Source: Circinella minor (Eukaryota > Mucoromycota > Mucoromycetes > Mucorales > Lichtheimiaceae). From it: a DNA stretch of 14,411 bases. Within the stretch, counting starts at the first letter, position 1. Each line of letters starts with the position of its first letter. Below are positions 1-9,791 of this stretch, one piece after another. Location: contig JAEPRB010000538.1 in the NCBI GenBank assembly GCA_016758965.1, forward strand, positions 1 through 14,411, read 5' to 3'. A model generated the notes under the pieces. It was not told where the DNA came from and searched no databases. It saw nothing but the letters and a program-made list of their open reading frames with translations. The position numbers and the translations under genes were made by a program.

Positions 1-1162
1 GTGTAAACGTGTAGCTCAATCGTGTACTTGATAAGAAAAAAACGGCTGTTGGGTTAGGAGGATAAAAAAAGAATAATCGATTTTGAATATTGCTATATCC
101 AAAATAAAAATAAAACGATTGTGTTGACTATGAATATTGAAGAAGAATATTCAATGATGTTTGACAACGAATATTAAACAAAAAAACATTAATAGTGGTG
201 GTCGTTATGTTGAATGGTAATAAATAAATAATAAATATAATTGGTGGTTTTGATCGCTATATTAATTGATCCTTAATCCCAAGAAAAACCAAACAGTTGT
301 TGCCTTTATGCTGATTACTAGATAAAAATGAACTGACCACGCTGATTGGGATATTCACAGATAATAAATCCAAGAAAGGTAAGAGAACGATTACTTTGAA
401 TGGTTATACTGAACGGTGTTAAATAAAGGGAGTTAATAGTATTGAAGATGATATTGAATGATAGGTCGATATACTGATAGTGATGGTAAATAATAGTGAT
501 CTGTAATAGTTATATAGTCCATAATAAAACACCATAACTCTTTTTCTTATTCGTCACACATTATACTTTTGTACTTACATAACTAATCATCTATTGAGTC
601 CTCCAAATCTTTCATATTTTCATCCAACTAGTGTATAGTATAAAGAAAAATAATAATAGCACAAGAGCGCAAATGTTTCTTATTAGCAGGTGAGAACCTT
701 CGTAAAAAACGGACTATATATAAAGGTCTCATCTTCACCACAAATCCACCTCATGATTTATACCAATCTTGTTATAATAATATGTAATATACTTGCCTTA
801 AATATTAAATAAACAAGATGGTTAAGCTAATCTCTTAAAACCGTTCGTCTTTTGTTGTCTATATATATATATATTCGATTTTGTTTAGTTTATTACGCGA
901 CCGGGTCTTTTTTTTTCTTTTTCCTGTTGACATCCGTTATATAATATTGTTCTCTTTTCGTTCATTCTCCACTTATAATAGATAGTATATACGCGACGTG
1001 AATTTGTAGCTGTCGATTTGTGATGAACAGAAAGAAAAGATAAAAGAATATAGTTTTTTTTTCTCTTTGAAAAGAACTGGGACTGAAAAAAAGAAGCCAG
1101 TTTTTCTTGTCAGAACATAAACGAAACGATTTTATGAAATAAATGATTGAAAATAGAGATAA
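1..1162. other. AT-rich intergenic region, no confident gene
   Basis: No reading frame here has convincing coding character on either strand. The stretch is rich in A/T and in short purine or pyrimidine runs. An (AT)7 microsatellite lies at 861-874, followed by pyrimidine-rich DNA (about 905-970) and further TATA-like words. That would suit a fungal promoter reading rightwards, but no clear gene follows it, so a promoter role is only a guess. Confidence 0.5.
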
Positions 1163-1411
1163 AAAACAAACGGTAAGAAAAACAAAGAATTTATTATTGA
1201 GGACAAGAGACGAGTTTTGTGTGTGAACATTAAAAATAACTTAATAGAAGATATAGTGCTCAACACTAGTAGGAAAGAATCATTTGAACAATCCAGTTAT
1301 GTTCAAGTTTCAGATAAAAAAAAGGCTTTATTTTTATACTTTGGAGGCATTTTAGCTGTATGGATGACAAGTGGGATTTTTTTGCAGATTAGGTTTAGCA
1401 AGTTCTGTTAA
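1163..1411 (+). other. small open frame with one membrane-type segment, no ATG
   Basis: The frame is open from just after a stop at 1160 to the stop ending at 1411, but no ATG occurs near its beginning; the first methionine is internal, in the C-terminal part. The C-terminal third reads as a short lysine cluster followed by about 18 hydrophobic residues (ALFLYFGGILAVWMTSGIFL), which looks like a single transmembrane helix; the part before it is hydrophilic. An ATG at 1143 in another frame runs into a GTAAGA donor-like site at 1173, but I found no acceptor that joins it in frame with a normal intron length. It could be an eroded exon of a membrane transporter or a chance frame. No family is recognised. 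It converges on the helicase gene that ends at 1528. Confidence 0.2.
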
Positions 1412-1527
1412 TTGAATATTAAAAAAGAGAAATCTATATAAGTAACATGTATTTAAGGGGTGTAATAATTCGGAAGAAGAGTAACAAATAGCTGAGAAAA
1501 TTTTTTTGAGAAGGTGTAAAATGGATT

Positions 1528-4500
1528 TCAGAAAATAGAATTGAGTTCGAGATATAAATGTAGACTATTAGTAAGTCTATTTTCGTCAATAGTAAGAAGG
1601 AAGTCGGCGAACTCCTGATCAGTAATTAATGTTGATGGCATACTAATATTGTCTAAGAGTTTTTTTATCATTCTTTTAGTGCAATTACGCCAGATTGCCC
1701 AACATACAAAAGGTATTGTGCAATACTCGGGCTTGCAGTTTTTTCTCTGGTGCCCAAGGGAATGAGCACTTGGTATCAGGCAGAAAAAGCATGCAATCCC
1801 TGGTCTAAATGAATGTTATCAAGTGAGATGATTAGTAAAAGTATGGCTTCTTCTGTATACGTTTTTGGCATTATTTTAGTGATACATACTTGTATTTGAT
1901 TTGACAATTTCTTTGACCATGCTCTGTAGAAAAGCAACGTAGACATCTTTGGCGAACAGTTGGACAATATTTAATATTGGTGGAATTGCATTGTTGGTTT
2001 CCATATATCATACATATCGGACAGGTTCCAATTGTGGTGAATTTTTGAAGTGCTTCACCAATAGAGATAGTGATATCTCGAAGGTGTTGGTGTACTTGTT
2101 GAGCATCTATATACCCTTCAATTATTGAAATACTAGCCCGGGGTACTGTTGACTGTTGTAATAATATTTTAATATTGGGTGTCAACGTACATAAAGCGGT
2201 GTTATCATAAAATGTTTTGTATTTTTTTTTACTTTTTTTTTTTTACTTACAGCCTGAACTGGTTCACTGTGATCCATGCTTGTAATAGTCCTGGTATTGG
2301 ATACATGGAGCGCTCGATCTTCCGACTCTGAACAATAATCACATTTTGAGTACTCTTTAACTGCAATGCAAGAGGCACACGGGGTCCCATCAAGATATGT
2401 TTGAAGTCTATAACGACGACATACACGGGTCTAGATTGTAAAATGTTAGTATGTTGATAGATAATGAAAAAATAAAACAATATAAAACGGCAATATATTT
2501 ACAATACAAAAATCAAACATCATTGTCGCATCGTTGATGGATTCTTCTTCAGAGTTTTGAGCTTTCATGCGCTCTAATATTTGCATTTCTTCTTCTTTGT
2601 GGAAGTAAAGCATGCATTTGCTTTTACTTCCGTCTCTACCAGCACGGCCGGTCTGCTGCGCATAGTCCAAAAGACTATATGGAAGTTGGTAATGAATGAC
2701 CAAATTTACATTTGGACAATCAATACCAATCCCAAAGGCGGACGTTGCGACCATTACATTACGTTTGGAGGAGTTGTTTAACCAGTTTGAAAAGTTGGTG
2801 CTTTTTTCTTCTGGGGCTTGTTGTGCATGATATAAATGTATTGAAAAATCACCTACCAATTGTAGTTCTTGATAAAGAGCAGTTGCAATGCTAATGGTTT
2901 TGCAAAACACTACTACTTTACCATTTTCCAAATTATTTTTTATATATTGAGAAGCCATTAAGGCTAGATGCTCGATGGTGGGTGTAGCGAAGAGTTGTTT
3001 AATGTTGTATTCCAAATTTGCGCGTGTAGTACATTGTGTACGTATCACGGCAAAATTGGAGCTAAAAAAGATTCTAGCTTTATTTTCCATAGATGGCGGC
3101 ATCGTTGCTGTTAGCAACAACAACGGTACCGGGACACTTCTGAGTGCACGGAGCTTTAACATGGAGAGACGAAAGCTCTGCCATGTTAAAGCAAGGTGAC
3201 ACTCATCAACGACAAACCGTCGTAAACGAGCTTTCTCTTGTTCTACATATTCCACGAATGCACCAGTTGCAACAGCCTCTACAGGAACAAGTAGAATGGA
3301 TGCCTGGGGATTTGTTGGGGATCGAGCTATAAATAATGAAAACAGAAACATTATAATTTAGCAGTTTAGTAGGGTATTCAATTTATAAAAGTAAAGTACA
3401 CACCTTCCCACTTGGAAACACTAATATGTTGCTGTTGTAAACGCCTAGTGAGGTCTTCTGTGAGAGCAACAAGAGGCACAACAACAATTGTAAGAAAGTT
3501 TGGTTCAAGTATGACAGGTAAGGTAAAAAGCAAGCTTTTTCCAGATCCAGTTGGCATGACAACCAAAAGGTCATTTAAGCCATCTAGGATGGCTGGTATT
3601 GCAAGTGCTTGTTCATTACTTGTAAATGACGCTTGTTCGCCATATAATAAACGCAAAGCATTCAAATGCCGACTTTCTATTGCTGTTGTAGAATGATAAA
3701 TAAATTTTCAGTGTGTTAGCATTTTTATTAACCAACATTTTGACTATGTATTTATACTTACGTTTGTAGCTAATGTGCGGCGTGACATTAGCTTGTTTGT
3801 TAGCTTGAACAATCATGCGCTCAACGAATTGGGACGCAAGGTCTTGTAAGTGAGCGGGTAATGATGCTGAATGTTGTGTGGAGTGAGAGTGGCGAGTTCT
3901 CATAGCATCAGATGAGGTGGCGTTGCGGCTTGTGTTACTGGTATTTGAGTGATTATTAAAATCATCAATACCTAATTTCCATATTTCCATATATATTAGT
4001 ATATTATAATTAGATGTGCTTTTTCTAAAAAGTTTAAATATAGAAACATTACCAAGTAATCGTTGCCATTGGCGTGAACACAAATCAAATTCGTGCACTG
4101 ATTCAGGTGTAAGAAATCTGAAATCTGAAGGAGATCGTGCGTAAATGAGCCCTGCCACGGAACTACTATGCGCAGCTTGCAGATCAAACATATCTGAATC
4201 TATGTGATTTGTTGTTTGTTGTTGTTCGGGGAGGTCTTCTTCAGTATCAGGATGGTCATTTATCTCAGTGGTAGACTGAAGATAATAAGACGCATGCTTG
4301 ATATGATGCCTCATAAAGAATGTAGCAATGTGCCTATAAGCTTGTAGGCCAAAGCCAACGCCAGTATAGGTTTGCAAAAAGCTATATTTCATTATAGTAA
4401 GAAAACCAAAATACTAATAAAAATAACGATCTTTTTTTTAAAAAAAATAAAACAGAAATATCTAACCGGTATAATGCCTGGCTCAGCTTTTTGCTAGTTA

Positions 4501-5659
4501 TTACATTGCCGTTAATAACGAACAAAAAATTCTGGTATGTTTGAATACCTTGGAAGACATTAGGTAAGTGCTTATGCGTCTCGTAATATGCAAGTCTATA
4601 AGTTTATTTATATCACCGGTTAGACAAATCCCCATTTTTATAATATTAGCACACTCATTCCTTTTTATAATAGAAGCTTTATTAAATAAACTACCTTTCA
4701 AATGGACGGACGAAGACAAGGTATTGCAAGACGATGTCACTAAGTTCCTTAGTTAGAAAACGAGCAACATATCTGTCAGCGTTGGATCGTGAGCGAACCT
4801 TGTAATAATATTGGACGAGCATGATGCGCTCTCGATACCAGAATAAACATCTTTTTGCGCCTTTCACAGTGGATCTGATTGTTGTTGCTGCCAATTCTTC
4901 TCCACGGGCTGGTTGACCGCTAGTTACATGAATCAACACCATTATCATGAGAAGAAGCTCATGTGCATTACTGAGCCAATTATATAATGCATGCAATTTC
5001 CATACAAAGTTGCCTTCTCTTGTTATTCCGCCCAAAAATTCGTCTTGATATTGAAGCGTAATGTGCTGCAAGAGCGCGCTCTCATACTCCTTATTTGCAG
5101 TTGGGTTTGATGGGAGAGTAAAAAAAGCAGTGCTTGGATCTTCCGAAGTTGTATTGTCTGAGAATTCAGAAAAGCGTTCCTTAAAAGGTACAACTAATGA
5201 AAAACCAAGAAGTACATCCTTTTCCAGTTTTTCTCTACAGTCCCTGAGCATTGCTGGTACACCTGACTGGAGCTTTGAGATCTCCATGGTATTGTTACCA
5301 TAACGGACTGACATGAAATCATCGCTGTCCATTACAATGGATGGCATTGGAGCAGAATCACTATATGCAAGGCTTGCTGTACGCATAGTCTCAGCATACA
5401 TGTTTGCGATTGTAGAGCGACCGTCGTGTAAGTGGGCCAAGACATCGTTGATTTGAGCACTGTTATACAGGTCAGTAAAATTGAATTATACTTCTATTGA
5501 TAATAAGCACTTGATACTTTACCTGTCATAAACCCGAGCACCGTCATGAAAAGCTGCGTCTGAGATTCCATCAGCGTTAGGAGCCCCTTCGTCATTAATA
5601 TAGGCGAAAACTGATTCTTGGTTTCTTGTAAAGCTCATGTTGTTGTTATTGTTGTTCAT
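1528..5659 (-). CDS. tyrosine recombinase-like / RecQ helicase / zinc-module fusion protein (ten exons, intact)
   Basis: Hand splicing of exons 5659-5523, 5459-4695, 4595-4467, 4381-4053, 3971-3762, 3682-3404, 3326-2503, 2430-2251, 2152-1890 and 1804-1528 gives 3393 nt with every junction in frame: 1130 residues and a TGA. Residues ~200-430 show a tyrosine-recombinase-like pattern: R231 in SGQPARGEE, K266, R360-H361, H415 and Y424. Residues ~525-890 are a RecQ core: PTGSGKS (567-573), DECH (657-660) with a W..FR loop, TATMP (689-693), ATSAFGIGID (810-819) and QQTGRAGRDG (840-849). C895, C912, C921 and C924 fit the RecQ zinc site. Cys/His modules follow at 995-1034 and 1044-1073. No HRDC domain is seen. 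The architecture resembles fungal telomere-linked RecQ helicases (family knowledge); ATP-driven 3'-5' unwinding in the nucleus is expected, DNA strand exchange is inferred. The start is the ATG at 5659; an in-frame ATG at 5818 would add 53 residues. Confidence 0.87.
1805..5522 (-). other. nine short spliceosomal introns of the recombinase-helicase gene
   Basis: In transcription order the introns are 5522-5460, 4694-4596, 4466-4382, 4052-3972, 3761-3683, 3403-3327, 2502-2431, 2250-2153 and 1889-1805, i.e. 63-99 nt. All have GT...AG ends. Donors include GTAAGT, GTATGT, GTAAAT and the weaker GTTAGA (4466) and GTAGTT (4694). Branch-like words are visible upstream of several acceptors, for example TACTAAC in 2502-2431, CTAAC in 4694-4596 and CTGAC in 5522-5460. 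Splicing removes in-frame stops and restores motif continuity at each junction, which is the main support. The acceptors of 4694-4596 and 1889-1805 were chosen because they alone kept both frame and family-like sequence. Confidence 0.8.
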
Positions 5660-5870
5660 TTTTTTTTTTTTTGCGGTTTCAAAGTTTCGAGATATGTTTT
5701 GAGTAAGTGCGCGTGAAGAAATAGAAAAAATATGTAGGTTCTCGTATAATATATTTTGGCGGGAGAATAAAGGGGTGAGTGTTTTTTTTGGGCAGGTACT
5801 AAAAGTCGGTCGTCCCATCCCTCCATGACTGTGTTTATTTTATTCCGCTGTGTTTGGTCGTGCCATTGGT
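5660..5870 (-). promoter_or_regulatory. probable promoter and leader of the recombinase-helicase gene
   Basis: Read on the minus strand, a CCAAT word lies at 5869-5865, about 205 nt before the ATG, and a TATA-like AAAATATATTATA lies at 5757-5745, about 90 nt before it. A run of 13 A residues (5672-5660) directly abuts the start codon. The frame is also open back to an ATG at 5818, so a longer N-terminus cannot be excluded. With that start the TATA-like word would lie inside the coding region, which argues mildly for the 5659 start. Confidence 0.4.
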
Positions 5871-6142
5871 CCTTCCTTACTACCCTGCCTCCCTGCCCTG
5901 CAAGTTGTATCTTTGCGTAGATAATATTTTCTAACATATAATGGTGTTGAAAAAACAACGCTTTCTTTTTGATTCAGTAGTGTAATGATAATGAATTAAC
6001 TTATTTCACTTATTAAAAGCACATGACAAATTAAAAATAAACATATCGTACATTTATATTATATAGAGAGAAACGTATATTAAGAGTATCGAAATGAGAT
6101 TTTATATAAATATAAACCAGTAGAAAAAAGTAGTTTTACGGT

Positions 6143-6160
6143 ACCTATATTATTTGAATA
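6143..6160. repeat. 18-bp direct repeat, copy 1
   Basis: ACCTATATTATTTGAATA occurs here and again, identical, at 6503-6520, 360 bases further on. The bases just outside differ between the copies. Too long to be likely by chance at this distance even in AT-rich DNA. It may mark an insertion or a local duplication. Confidence 0.7.
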
Positions 6161-6361
6161 AGCCGAACCAGATTCTGAAGATGCTCTGAGCATTACACCC
6201 CCTCCACACACACAATCTTCCGAGAACACATAGTATTTTTTCTTATTTTTATTTTTTCTTCTTTATTTCTATTTTACCTTTGTTAAACTTAGTTTTTTTT
6301 TCCACGTTCCTACCTTATACTTAGCTACTATCCTCCTTCCTTCTTCACTAGTTTAACTTTT

Positions 6362-6376
6362 CCCCTCAATGAGGGG
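6362..6376. other. short perfect hairpin followed by T run
   Basis: CCCCTC, a three-base loop AAT and GAGGGG form a 6-bp stem immediately followed by TTTTT. It resembles a bacterial terminator in shape but sits in eukaryote-type intergenic DNA with no small RNA gene recognised upstream, so no function is assigned. Confidence 0.35.
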
Positions 6377-6502
6377 TTTTTCAGTTGATACCTCTTCACT
6401 TTTTTTTGTATAACTTTCAATCCATTTTGTACCGCAAGGAAGCGACCACATACCCATTGGCGAAGGTCATTCTAGTCTTCCATTTAATAAATATAAATTT
6501 TA

Positions 6503-6520
6503 ACCTATATTATTTGAATA
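6503..6520. repeat. 18-bp direct repeat, copy 2
   Basis: Second identical copy of the word at 6143-6160. It is preceded by a very A/T-rich stretch (6482-6502), as might be left by the tail of an inserted retroelement, though that reading is speculative. Confidence 0.7.
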
Positions 6521-6665
6521 GTAATATTTTTTCTTAATAGTTTTAAAATTTTAAAAGTAAGAAATTAATCAAATATTAGAAATTAAACAATTAAAAATGT
6601 ATTTTTTTTCATATAAATAGAAATGTAATTTTATTATTATGAAGTCCTTATATCATATTATCAAG

Positions 6666-6695
6666 TATCAATAGGTAGTTAGTTATCAATAGGTA
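6666..6695. repeat. tandem 12-bp word upstream of the MULE relic
   Basis: TATCAATAGGTA occurs at 6666-6677 and again at 6684-6695. The core CAATAGGT also appears at 8798-8805 and in inverted form at 8814-8821, on the far side of the transposase relic. It could be remains of element ends or unrelated; the matches are too short to decide. Confidence 0.45.
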
Positions 6696-6852
6696 ATTAT
6701 TGAAGAACGGCAGGATAGTAAGACATGACTGAAGACGACGGAGTTAAATTAAGCACACGATTTTTTGGTTGCATGTCTTTCCCATCTTTATGGGTAGATT
6801 CGCAATCCTATTCTTTCATTATTCTCTTTTATTTTTATTATTTGTATTTATC

Positions 6853-8812
6853 ATGAACACTCAAACTAATGGCACACTTTATATTGTACATAAACGATCC
6901 GCTGCTGACTGGGTCAGTGCTACTACTGCCTTGATTTTTTATAATGAAAATAATTTTAATAAATGGTTTGATGAAGAAGCTTCTTGCCATCCAACTTGGA
7001 ACAAGAAAAAAAGTACAATCTCAACCGCGGCTCCCTCAACTTCATTTACAAAAGATACTCCTGGTCCTAGAAAAAAAATTGAAAGGTCTTTTTGTACGTT
7101 TGTGATGAACGTAAATTGCCTTCCATCCCCCAGCAACCAAGAAACGCAGAAGAAATTTATCAACCAAGCACACTGGTTGTACTGCAAAATTAAAGTTATT
7201 AAACGTGCTGTTGATGATGTTATTGAAGTAACATATAATTGGAACCATGATGGTGATAATCCTTTCAGCGAACAAGATATTAAAGAATCAAGACTCCTAT
7301 TTGATGTTAAGAATTGGATTGAAAAACATGTTGAAGACAAAAAAATATTGGAGAGGAATGAAAGATTTATTACAGTTGTTGAACGAATAAATGGATGAGG
7401 TATGTAGAACCGGGATGCTTAAATGTGTGGTCATCTATGATGCGATATCTAACTTGCTATTTAATTAGTTTGAAAATGAAATAAATGTAGATCCAAATGT
7501 TTTAAAAATACCTGCAGATTTCCGTGTACATCGCCAAGATATTTAAATCAAATTCAACAACGTTTAAACAATATTTCAAGAAAACATCGATTTGACAAAC
7601 AAAGTACCCAAGCATAGATTGATAGCCTTAAAGAAAAAAGGTTATGATACATTTTTTTCAAATTATTAATTTATCTGAAGCTGATGAAAAGGGTAATGGA
7701 TCTAATAAAGAGTTATTGATGGTTGCGTGGGTCGCTCCGTGGCAGAAAAAGGTATGAATTTATATATTCTTTTTGATATATGTTCTTTTATACAGATACT
7801 ATTGGAACAAGAGGATTTCAACCTCGATTCTACACATAAAACATATGTATAGTTTTTATCTAACCGTGGTGATTGTTATTTGTTTTCGCTTATTACTAGG
7901 AGTAATGTGACGAATAAAGGTTGTCCTGTTGCTTTTTTTTATAACGAATTCTGAATCTTCATTTGCTATTAGTCGTTGGCTCTCGTGGCTCGAGTTTGAA
8001 CGCGGTTTTTATCCTAAACGTATCATGATCGATTGTAGTGTAACTGAAATGGATGCTATTTTGTCTATGTTTGGTACAGAAGTCCAAGTTCTAGTTTGTC
8101 ATTGGCATGTTAGACGAGCATGGAGGAAAAAGTTAAACAAGTACATTACCAACTCAAATAGTTTTTGCATATATACATATACATTTTTTCTAACAGATCA
8201 TTGATAGATCAAAAAGTTTGATTAGTACTACATATTCTAAAGTTTTGCAAAAAAAAAAGCCCGTGTTTATTAAAGTTCATTGATGTATGAAAGGAATCTA
8301 GAAGAATTGGGTGAAAAGTGGAACGAATTCAAACAGTATTACTTTGTTGAAGATATATCATTTTATATGTATATGCTTGATTAGTATTGTTATCCTAAAA
8401 GAGAAAAGTGAAGTAAGGGGTGCCGAGAGGTATGTAATATTATCAAAACAAACCATAATTATAAAATTTTATCCAATTTTTCAATCATGATAGGGTGTTC
8501 ATTTCCATACAAACAATCCTATCGAATCTTGGCATAATCAATAAAAAACTCATTATTTATAAAAAAACAAGAAAGCACATAATTGATTACATTGTTTGGC
8601 CCCTTACTCAAGTTGTTGATTCTGCTTACTGACAGTCTATCTTGCAGATGTTTCATGTATTCGTAGACATTACTTTGACTAAAGAAGAAAAAAAAACGAC
8701 ATAAAACGGCTTATGTTGAACTTGATGATAATGTTGCGGCTGAATACATATGCTCAAAACGTAAGTAAAAATGTCTTATACTGATTGTTTCATGCTCCAA
8801 TAGGTATTGAAT
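6853..8812 (+). pseudogene. decayed MULE (Mutator-like) transposase gene
   Basis: Reading across frames recovers a MULE-type DDE transposase. The first exon starts at the ATG at 6853 and carries the N-terminal region. The catalytic blocks follow: DSTHKT (7826-7843, first Asp), IDCSVTEMDAI (from 8028, second Asp) with CHWH at 8097-8108, and NNPIESWHNQ (Glu codon 8524-8526). Introns remain recognisable at 7400-7468, 7752-7795, 8141-8196, 8430-8493 and probably 8761-8803, after which the frame ends at TAA 8810-8812. Lesions include stops at 7388, 7615, 7850, 8382, 8409, 8542 and 8630, and frameshifts near the A7 run (7339-7345), 7545, 7635, the T8 run (7933-7940) and the A10 run near 8250. The functional enzyme would cut and paste its own element; this copy cannot encode it. 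Terminal inverted repeats were not identified. Confidence 0.85.
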
Positions 8813-8892
8813 AACCTATTGTATATATACATATGTGTAAAATCGGTCAAAAAAGAAAATATTTATTATGAAATCGTTGTTCACTGGGCGCG

Positions 8893-8934
8893 GAGGGGAT
8901 TATCAGGCTGTAAAAAACAGCGTGATAATTCCTC
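8893..8934. other. isolated imperfect hairpin
   Basis: The arm 8893-8911 pairs with 8917-8934 around an A-rich loop. GCTGT pairs with ACAGC, then one G-G mismatch, then ATTATCA pairs with TGATAAT, extended by G-C and G-T pairs towards GAGG/CCTC. It is richer in G+C than its surroundings and lies just beyond the MULE relic. It is not within a recognised gene; it may be a structured RNA, part of a small transposon, or chance. Confidence 0.5.
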
Positions 8935-9791
8935 TATGTTATAGGTGATAGATTGGGGGTTGAGGTACATTATATATAAAATAACGGGGGAGTGCCTGTT
9001 GTATTTTACAGAGGTCTGGATATGTATTTTTTAGCTTATTGTTTTTTTAGCATATAATTTTCTTTTTTTTTTTTTGGTAGTAGAATCATTATCAAAATTG
9101 AAAATAAAAAATAATATAATTATATTGGATGGCAAAAATTAACGGTTTTATTATAAAATTAATAAAATTTAATACAAGCAAAATAAAAAGAGGGAATGGT
9201 TTCTATTTTATGACTAAATACTACGTTGATAAAGGCTAATCAAAAGAGGGTGGGGATAAATAACAAAAAGAAAAAAGGATGGCAATTATAACATAGAAAC
9301 GTATAGACTATAGTAAGATGGAGATCATTGGTTCATCTTGAAAGTATAAAGAAAAATAGAAAAATACCTTTTAAATGAAGACCCATTTATTAACAACGAC
9401 TTGAGAAAAAAGTATTGGTAAACTATAAAAGTACAAGTAATAAAAATATATTAGCTACTCGTGAGACTTGTAAGAAAACTACTTACATTACAAATTTGAC
9501 AAATGATTTTATAAACGGGATACCTATATAAATAAAGATAATATTATTATTGAGTGTTATTAGTATGTGACAAAGTGTATACAAACCTCAACATGCATCC
9601 ATCTACTTATTAAATAATGAAAGTCCCCCAAACAATCGTAATTGCTATCCAACTCATCCTTTTCGTTTTTTTTTAATTATAAATAAACCAAAAGTTACTT
9701 TACCACCTTTTTGAATCAAGACACTAAGAAAACGTAAATAAATAGAATCTCGTATATATTATTTAAGTGTGTTGCACTGCGATATTATATA
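8935..9791. other. AT-rich intergenic region, nothing recognised
   Basis: No coding stretch, tRNA or clear repeat was seen. It holds T-rich and A-rich runs (for example T runs around 9063-9075 and 9667-9673) and frequent stops in all frames. Confidence 0.5.

Larger units (their letters stand above)
5871..6852. other. intergenic region between divergent genes
   Basis: No full gene is visible. It contains a pyrimidine-rich block (about 6235-6360), an exact 18-bp direct repeat (6143-6160 and 6503-6520), a small hairpin followed by T residues (6362-6381) and a doubled 12-bp word just before the MULE relic. A short stretch at 6163-6232 on the plus strand reads as an acidic and proline-rich peptide ending in TAG and preceded by an AG acceptor-like site. 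It might be a leftover terminal exon, but nothing upstream connects to it. Confidence 0.45.

Noticed and set aside
49..62. GGGTTAGG word resembling a telomeric repeat
   Set aside because: Single occurrence with no tandem array; not evidence for a telomere.
585..640. Short acidic peptide ending in a stop on the minus strand, preceded by an AG acceptor-like site
   Set aside because: It looks like a possible last exon, but no upstream exon could be joined to it and it is too short to support.
3412..3696. Plus-strand open frame of 94 codons inside the helicase gene
   Set aside because: It is antisense to the exon carrying the RecQ Walker A motif and has no features of its own; it is a shadow of the real frame. 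The plus-strand frames at 2581-3332 and 5061-5303 are the same.
6939..7340. Minus-strand open frame of 133 codons
   Set aside because: It lies antisense to the first exon of the MULE relic, which has clear family character on the plus strand.
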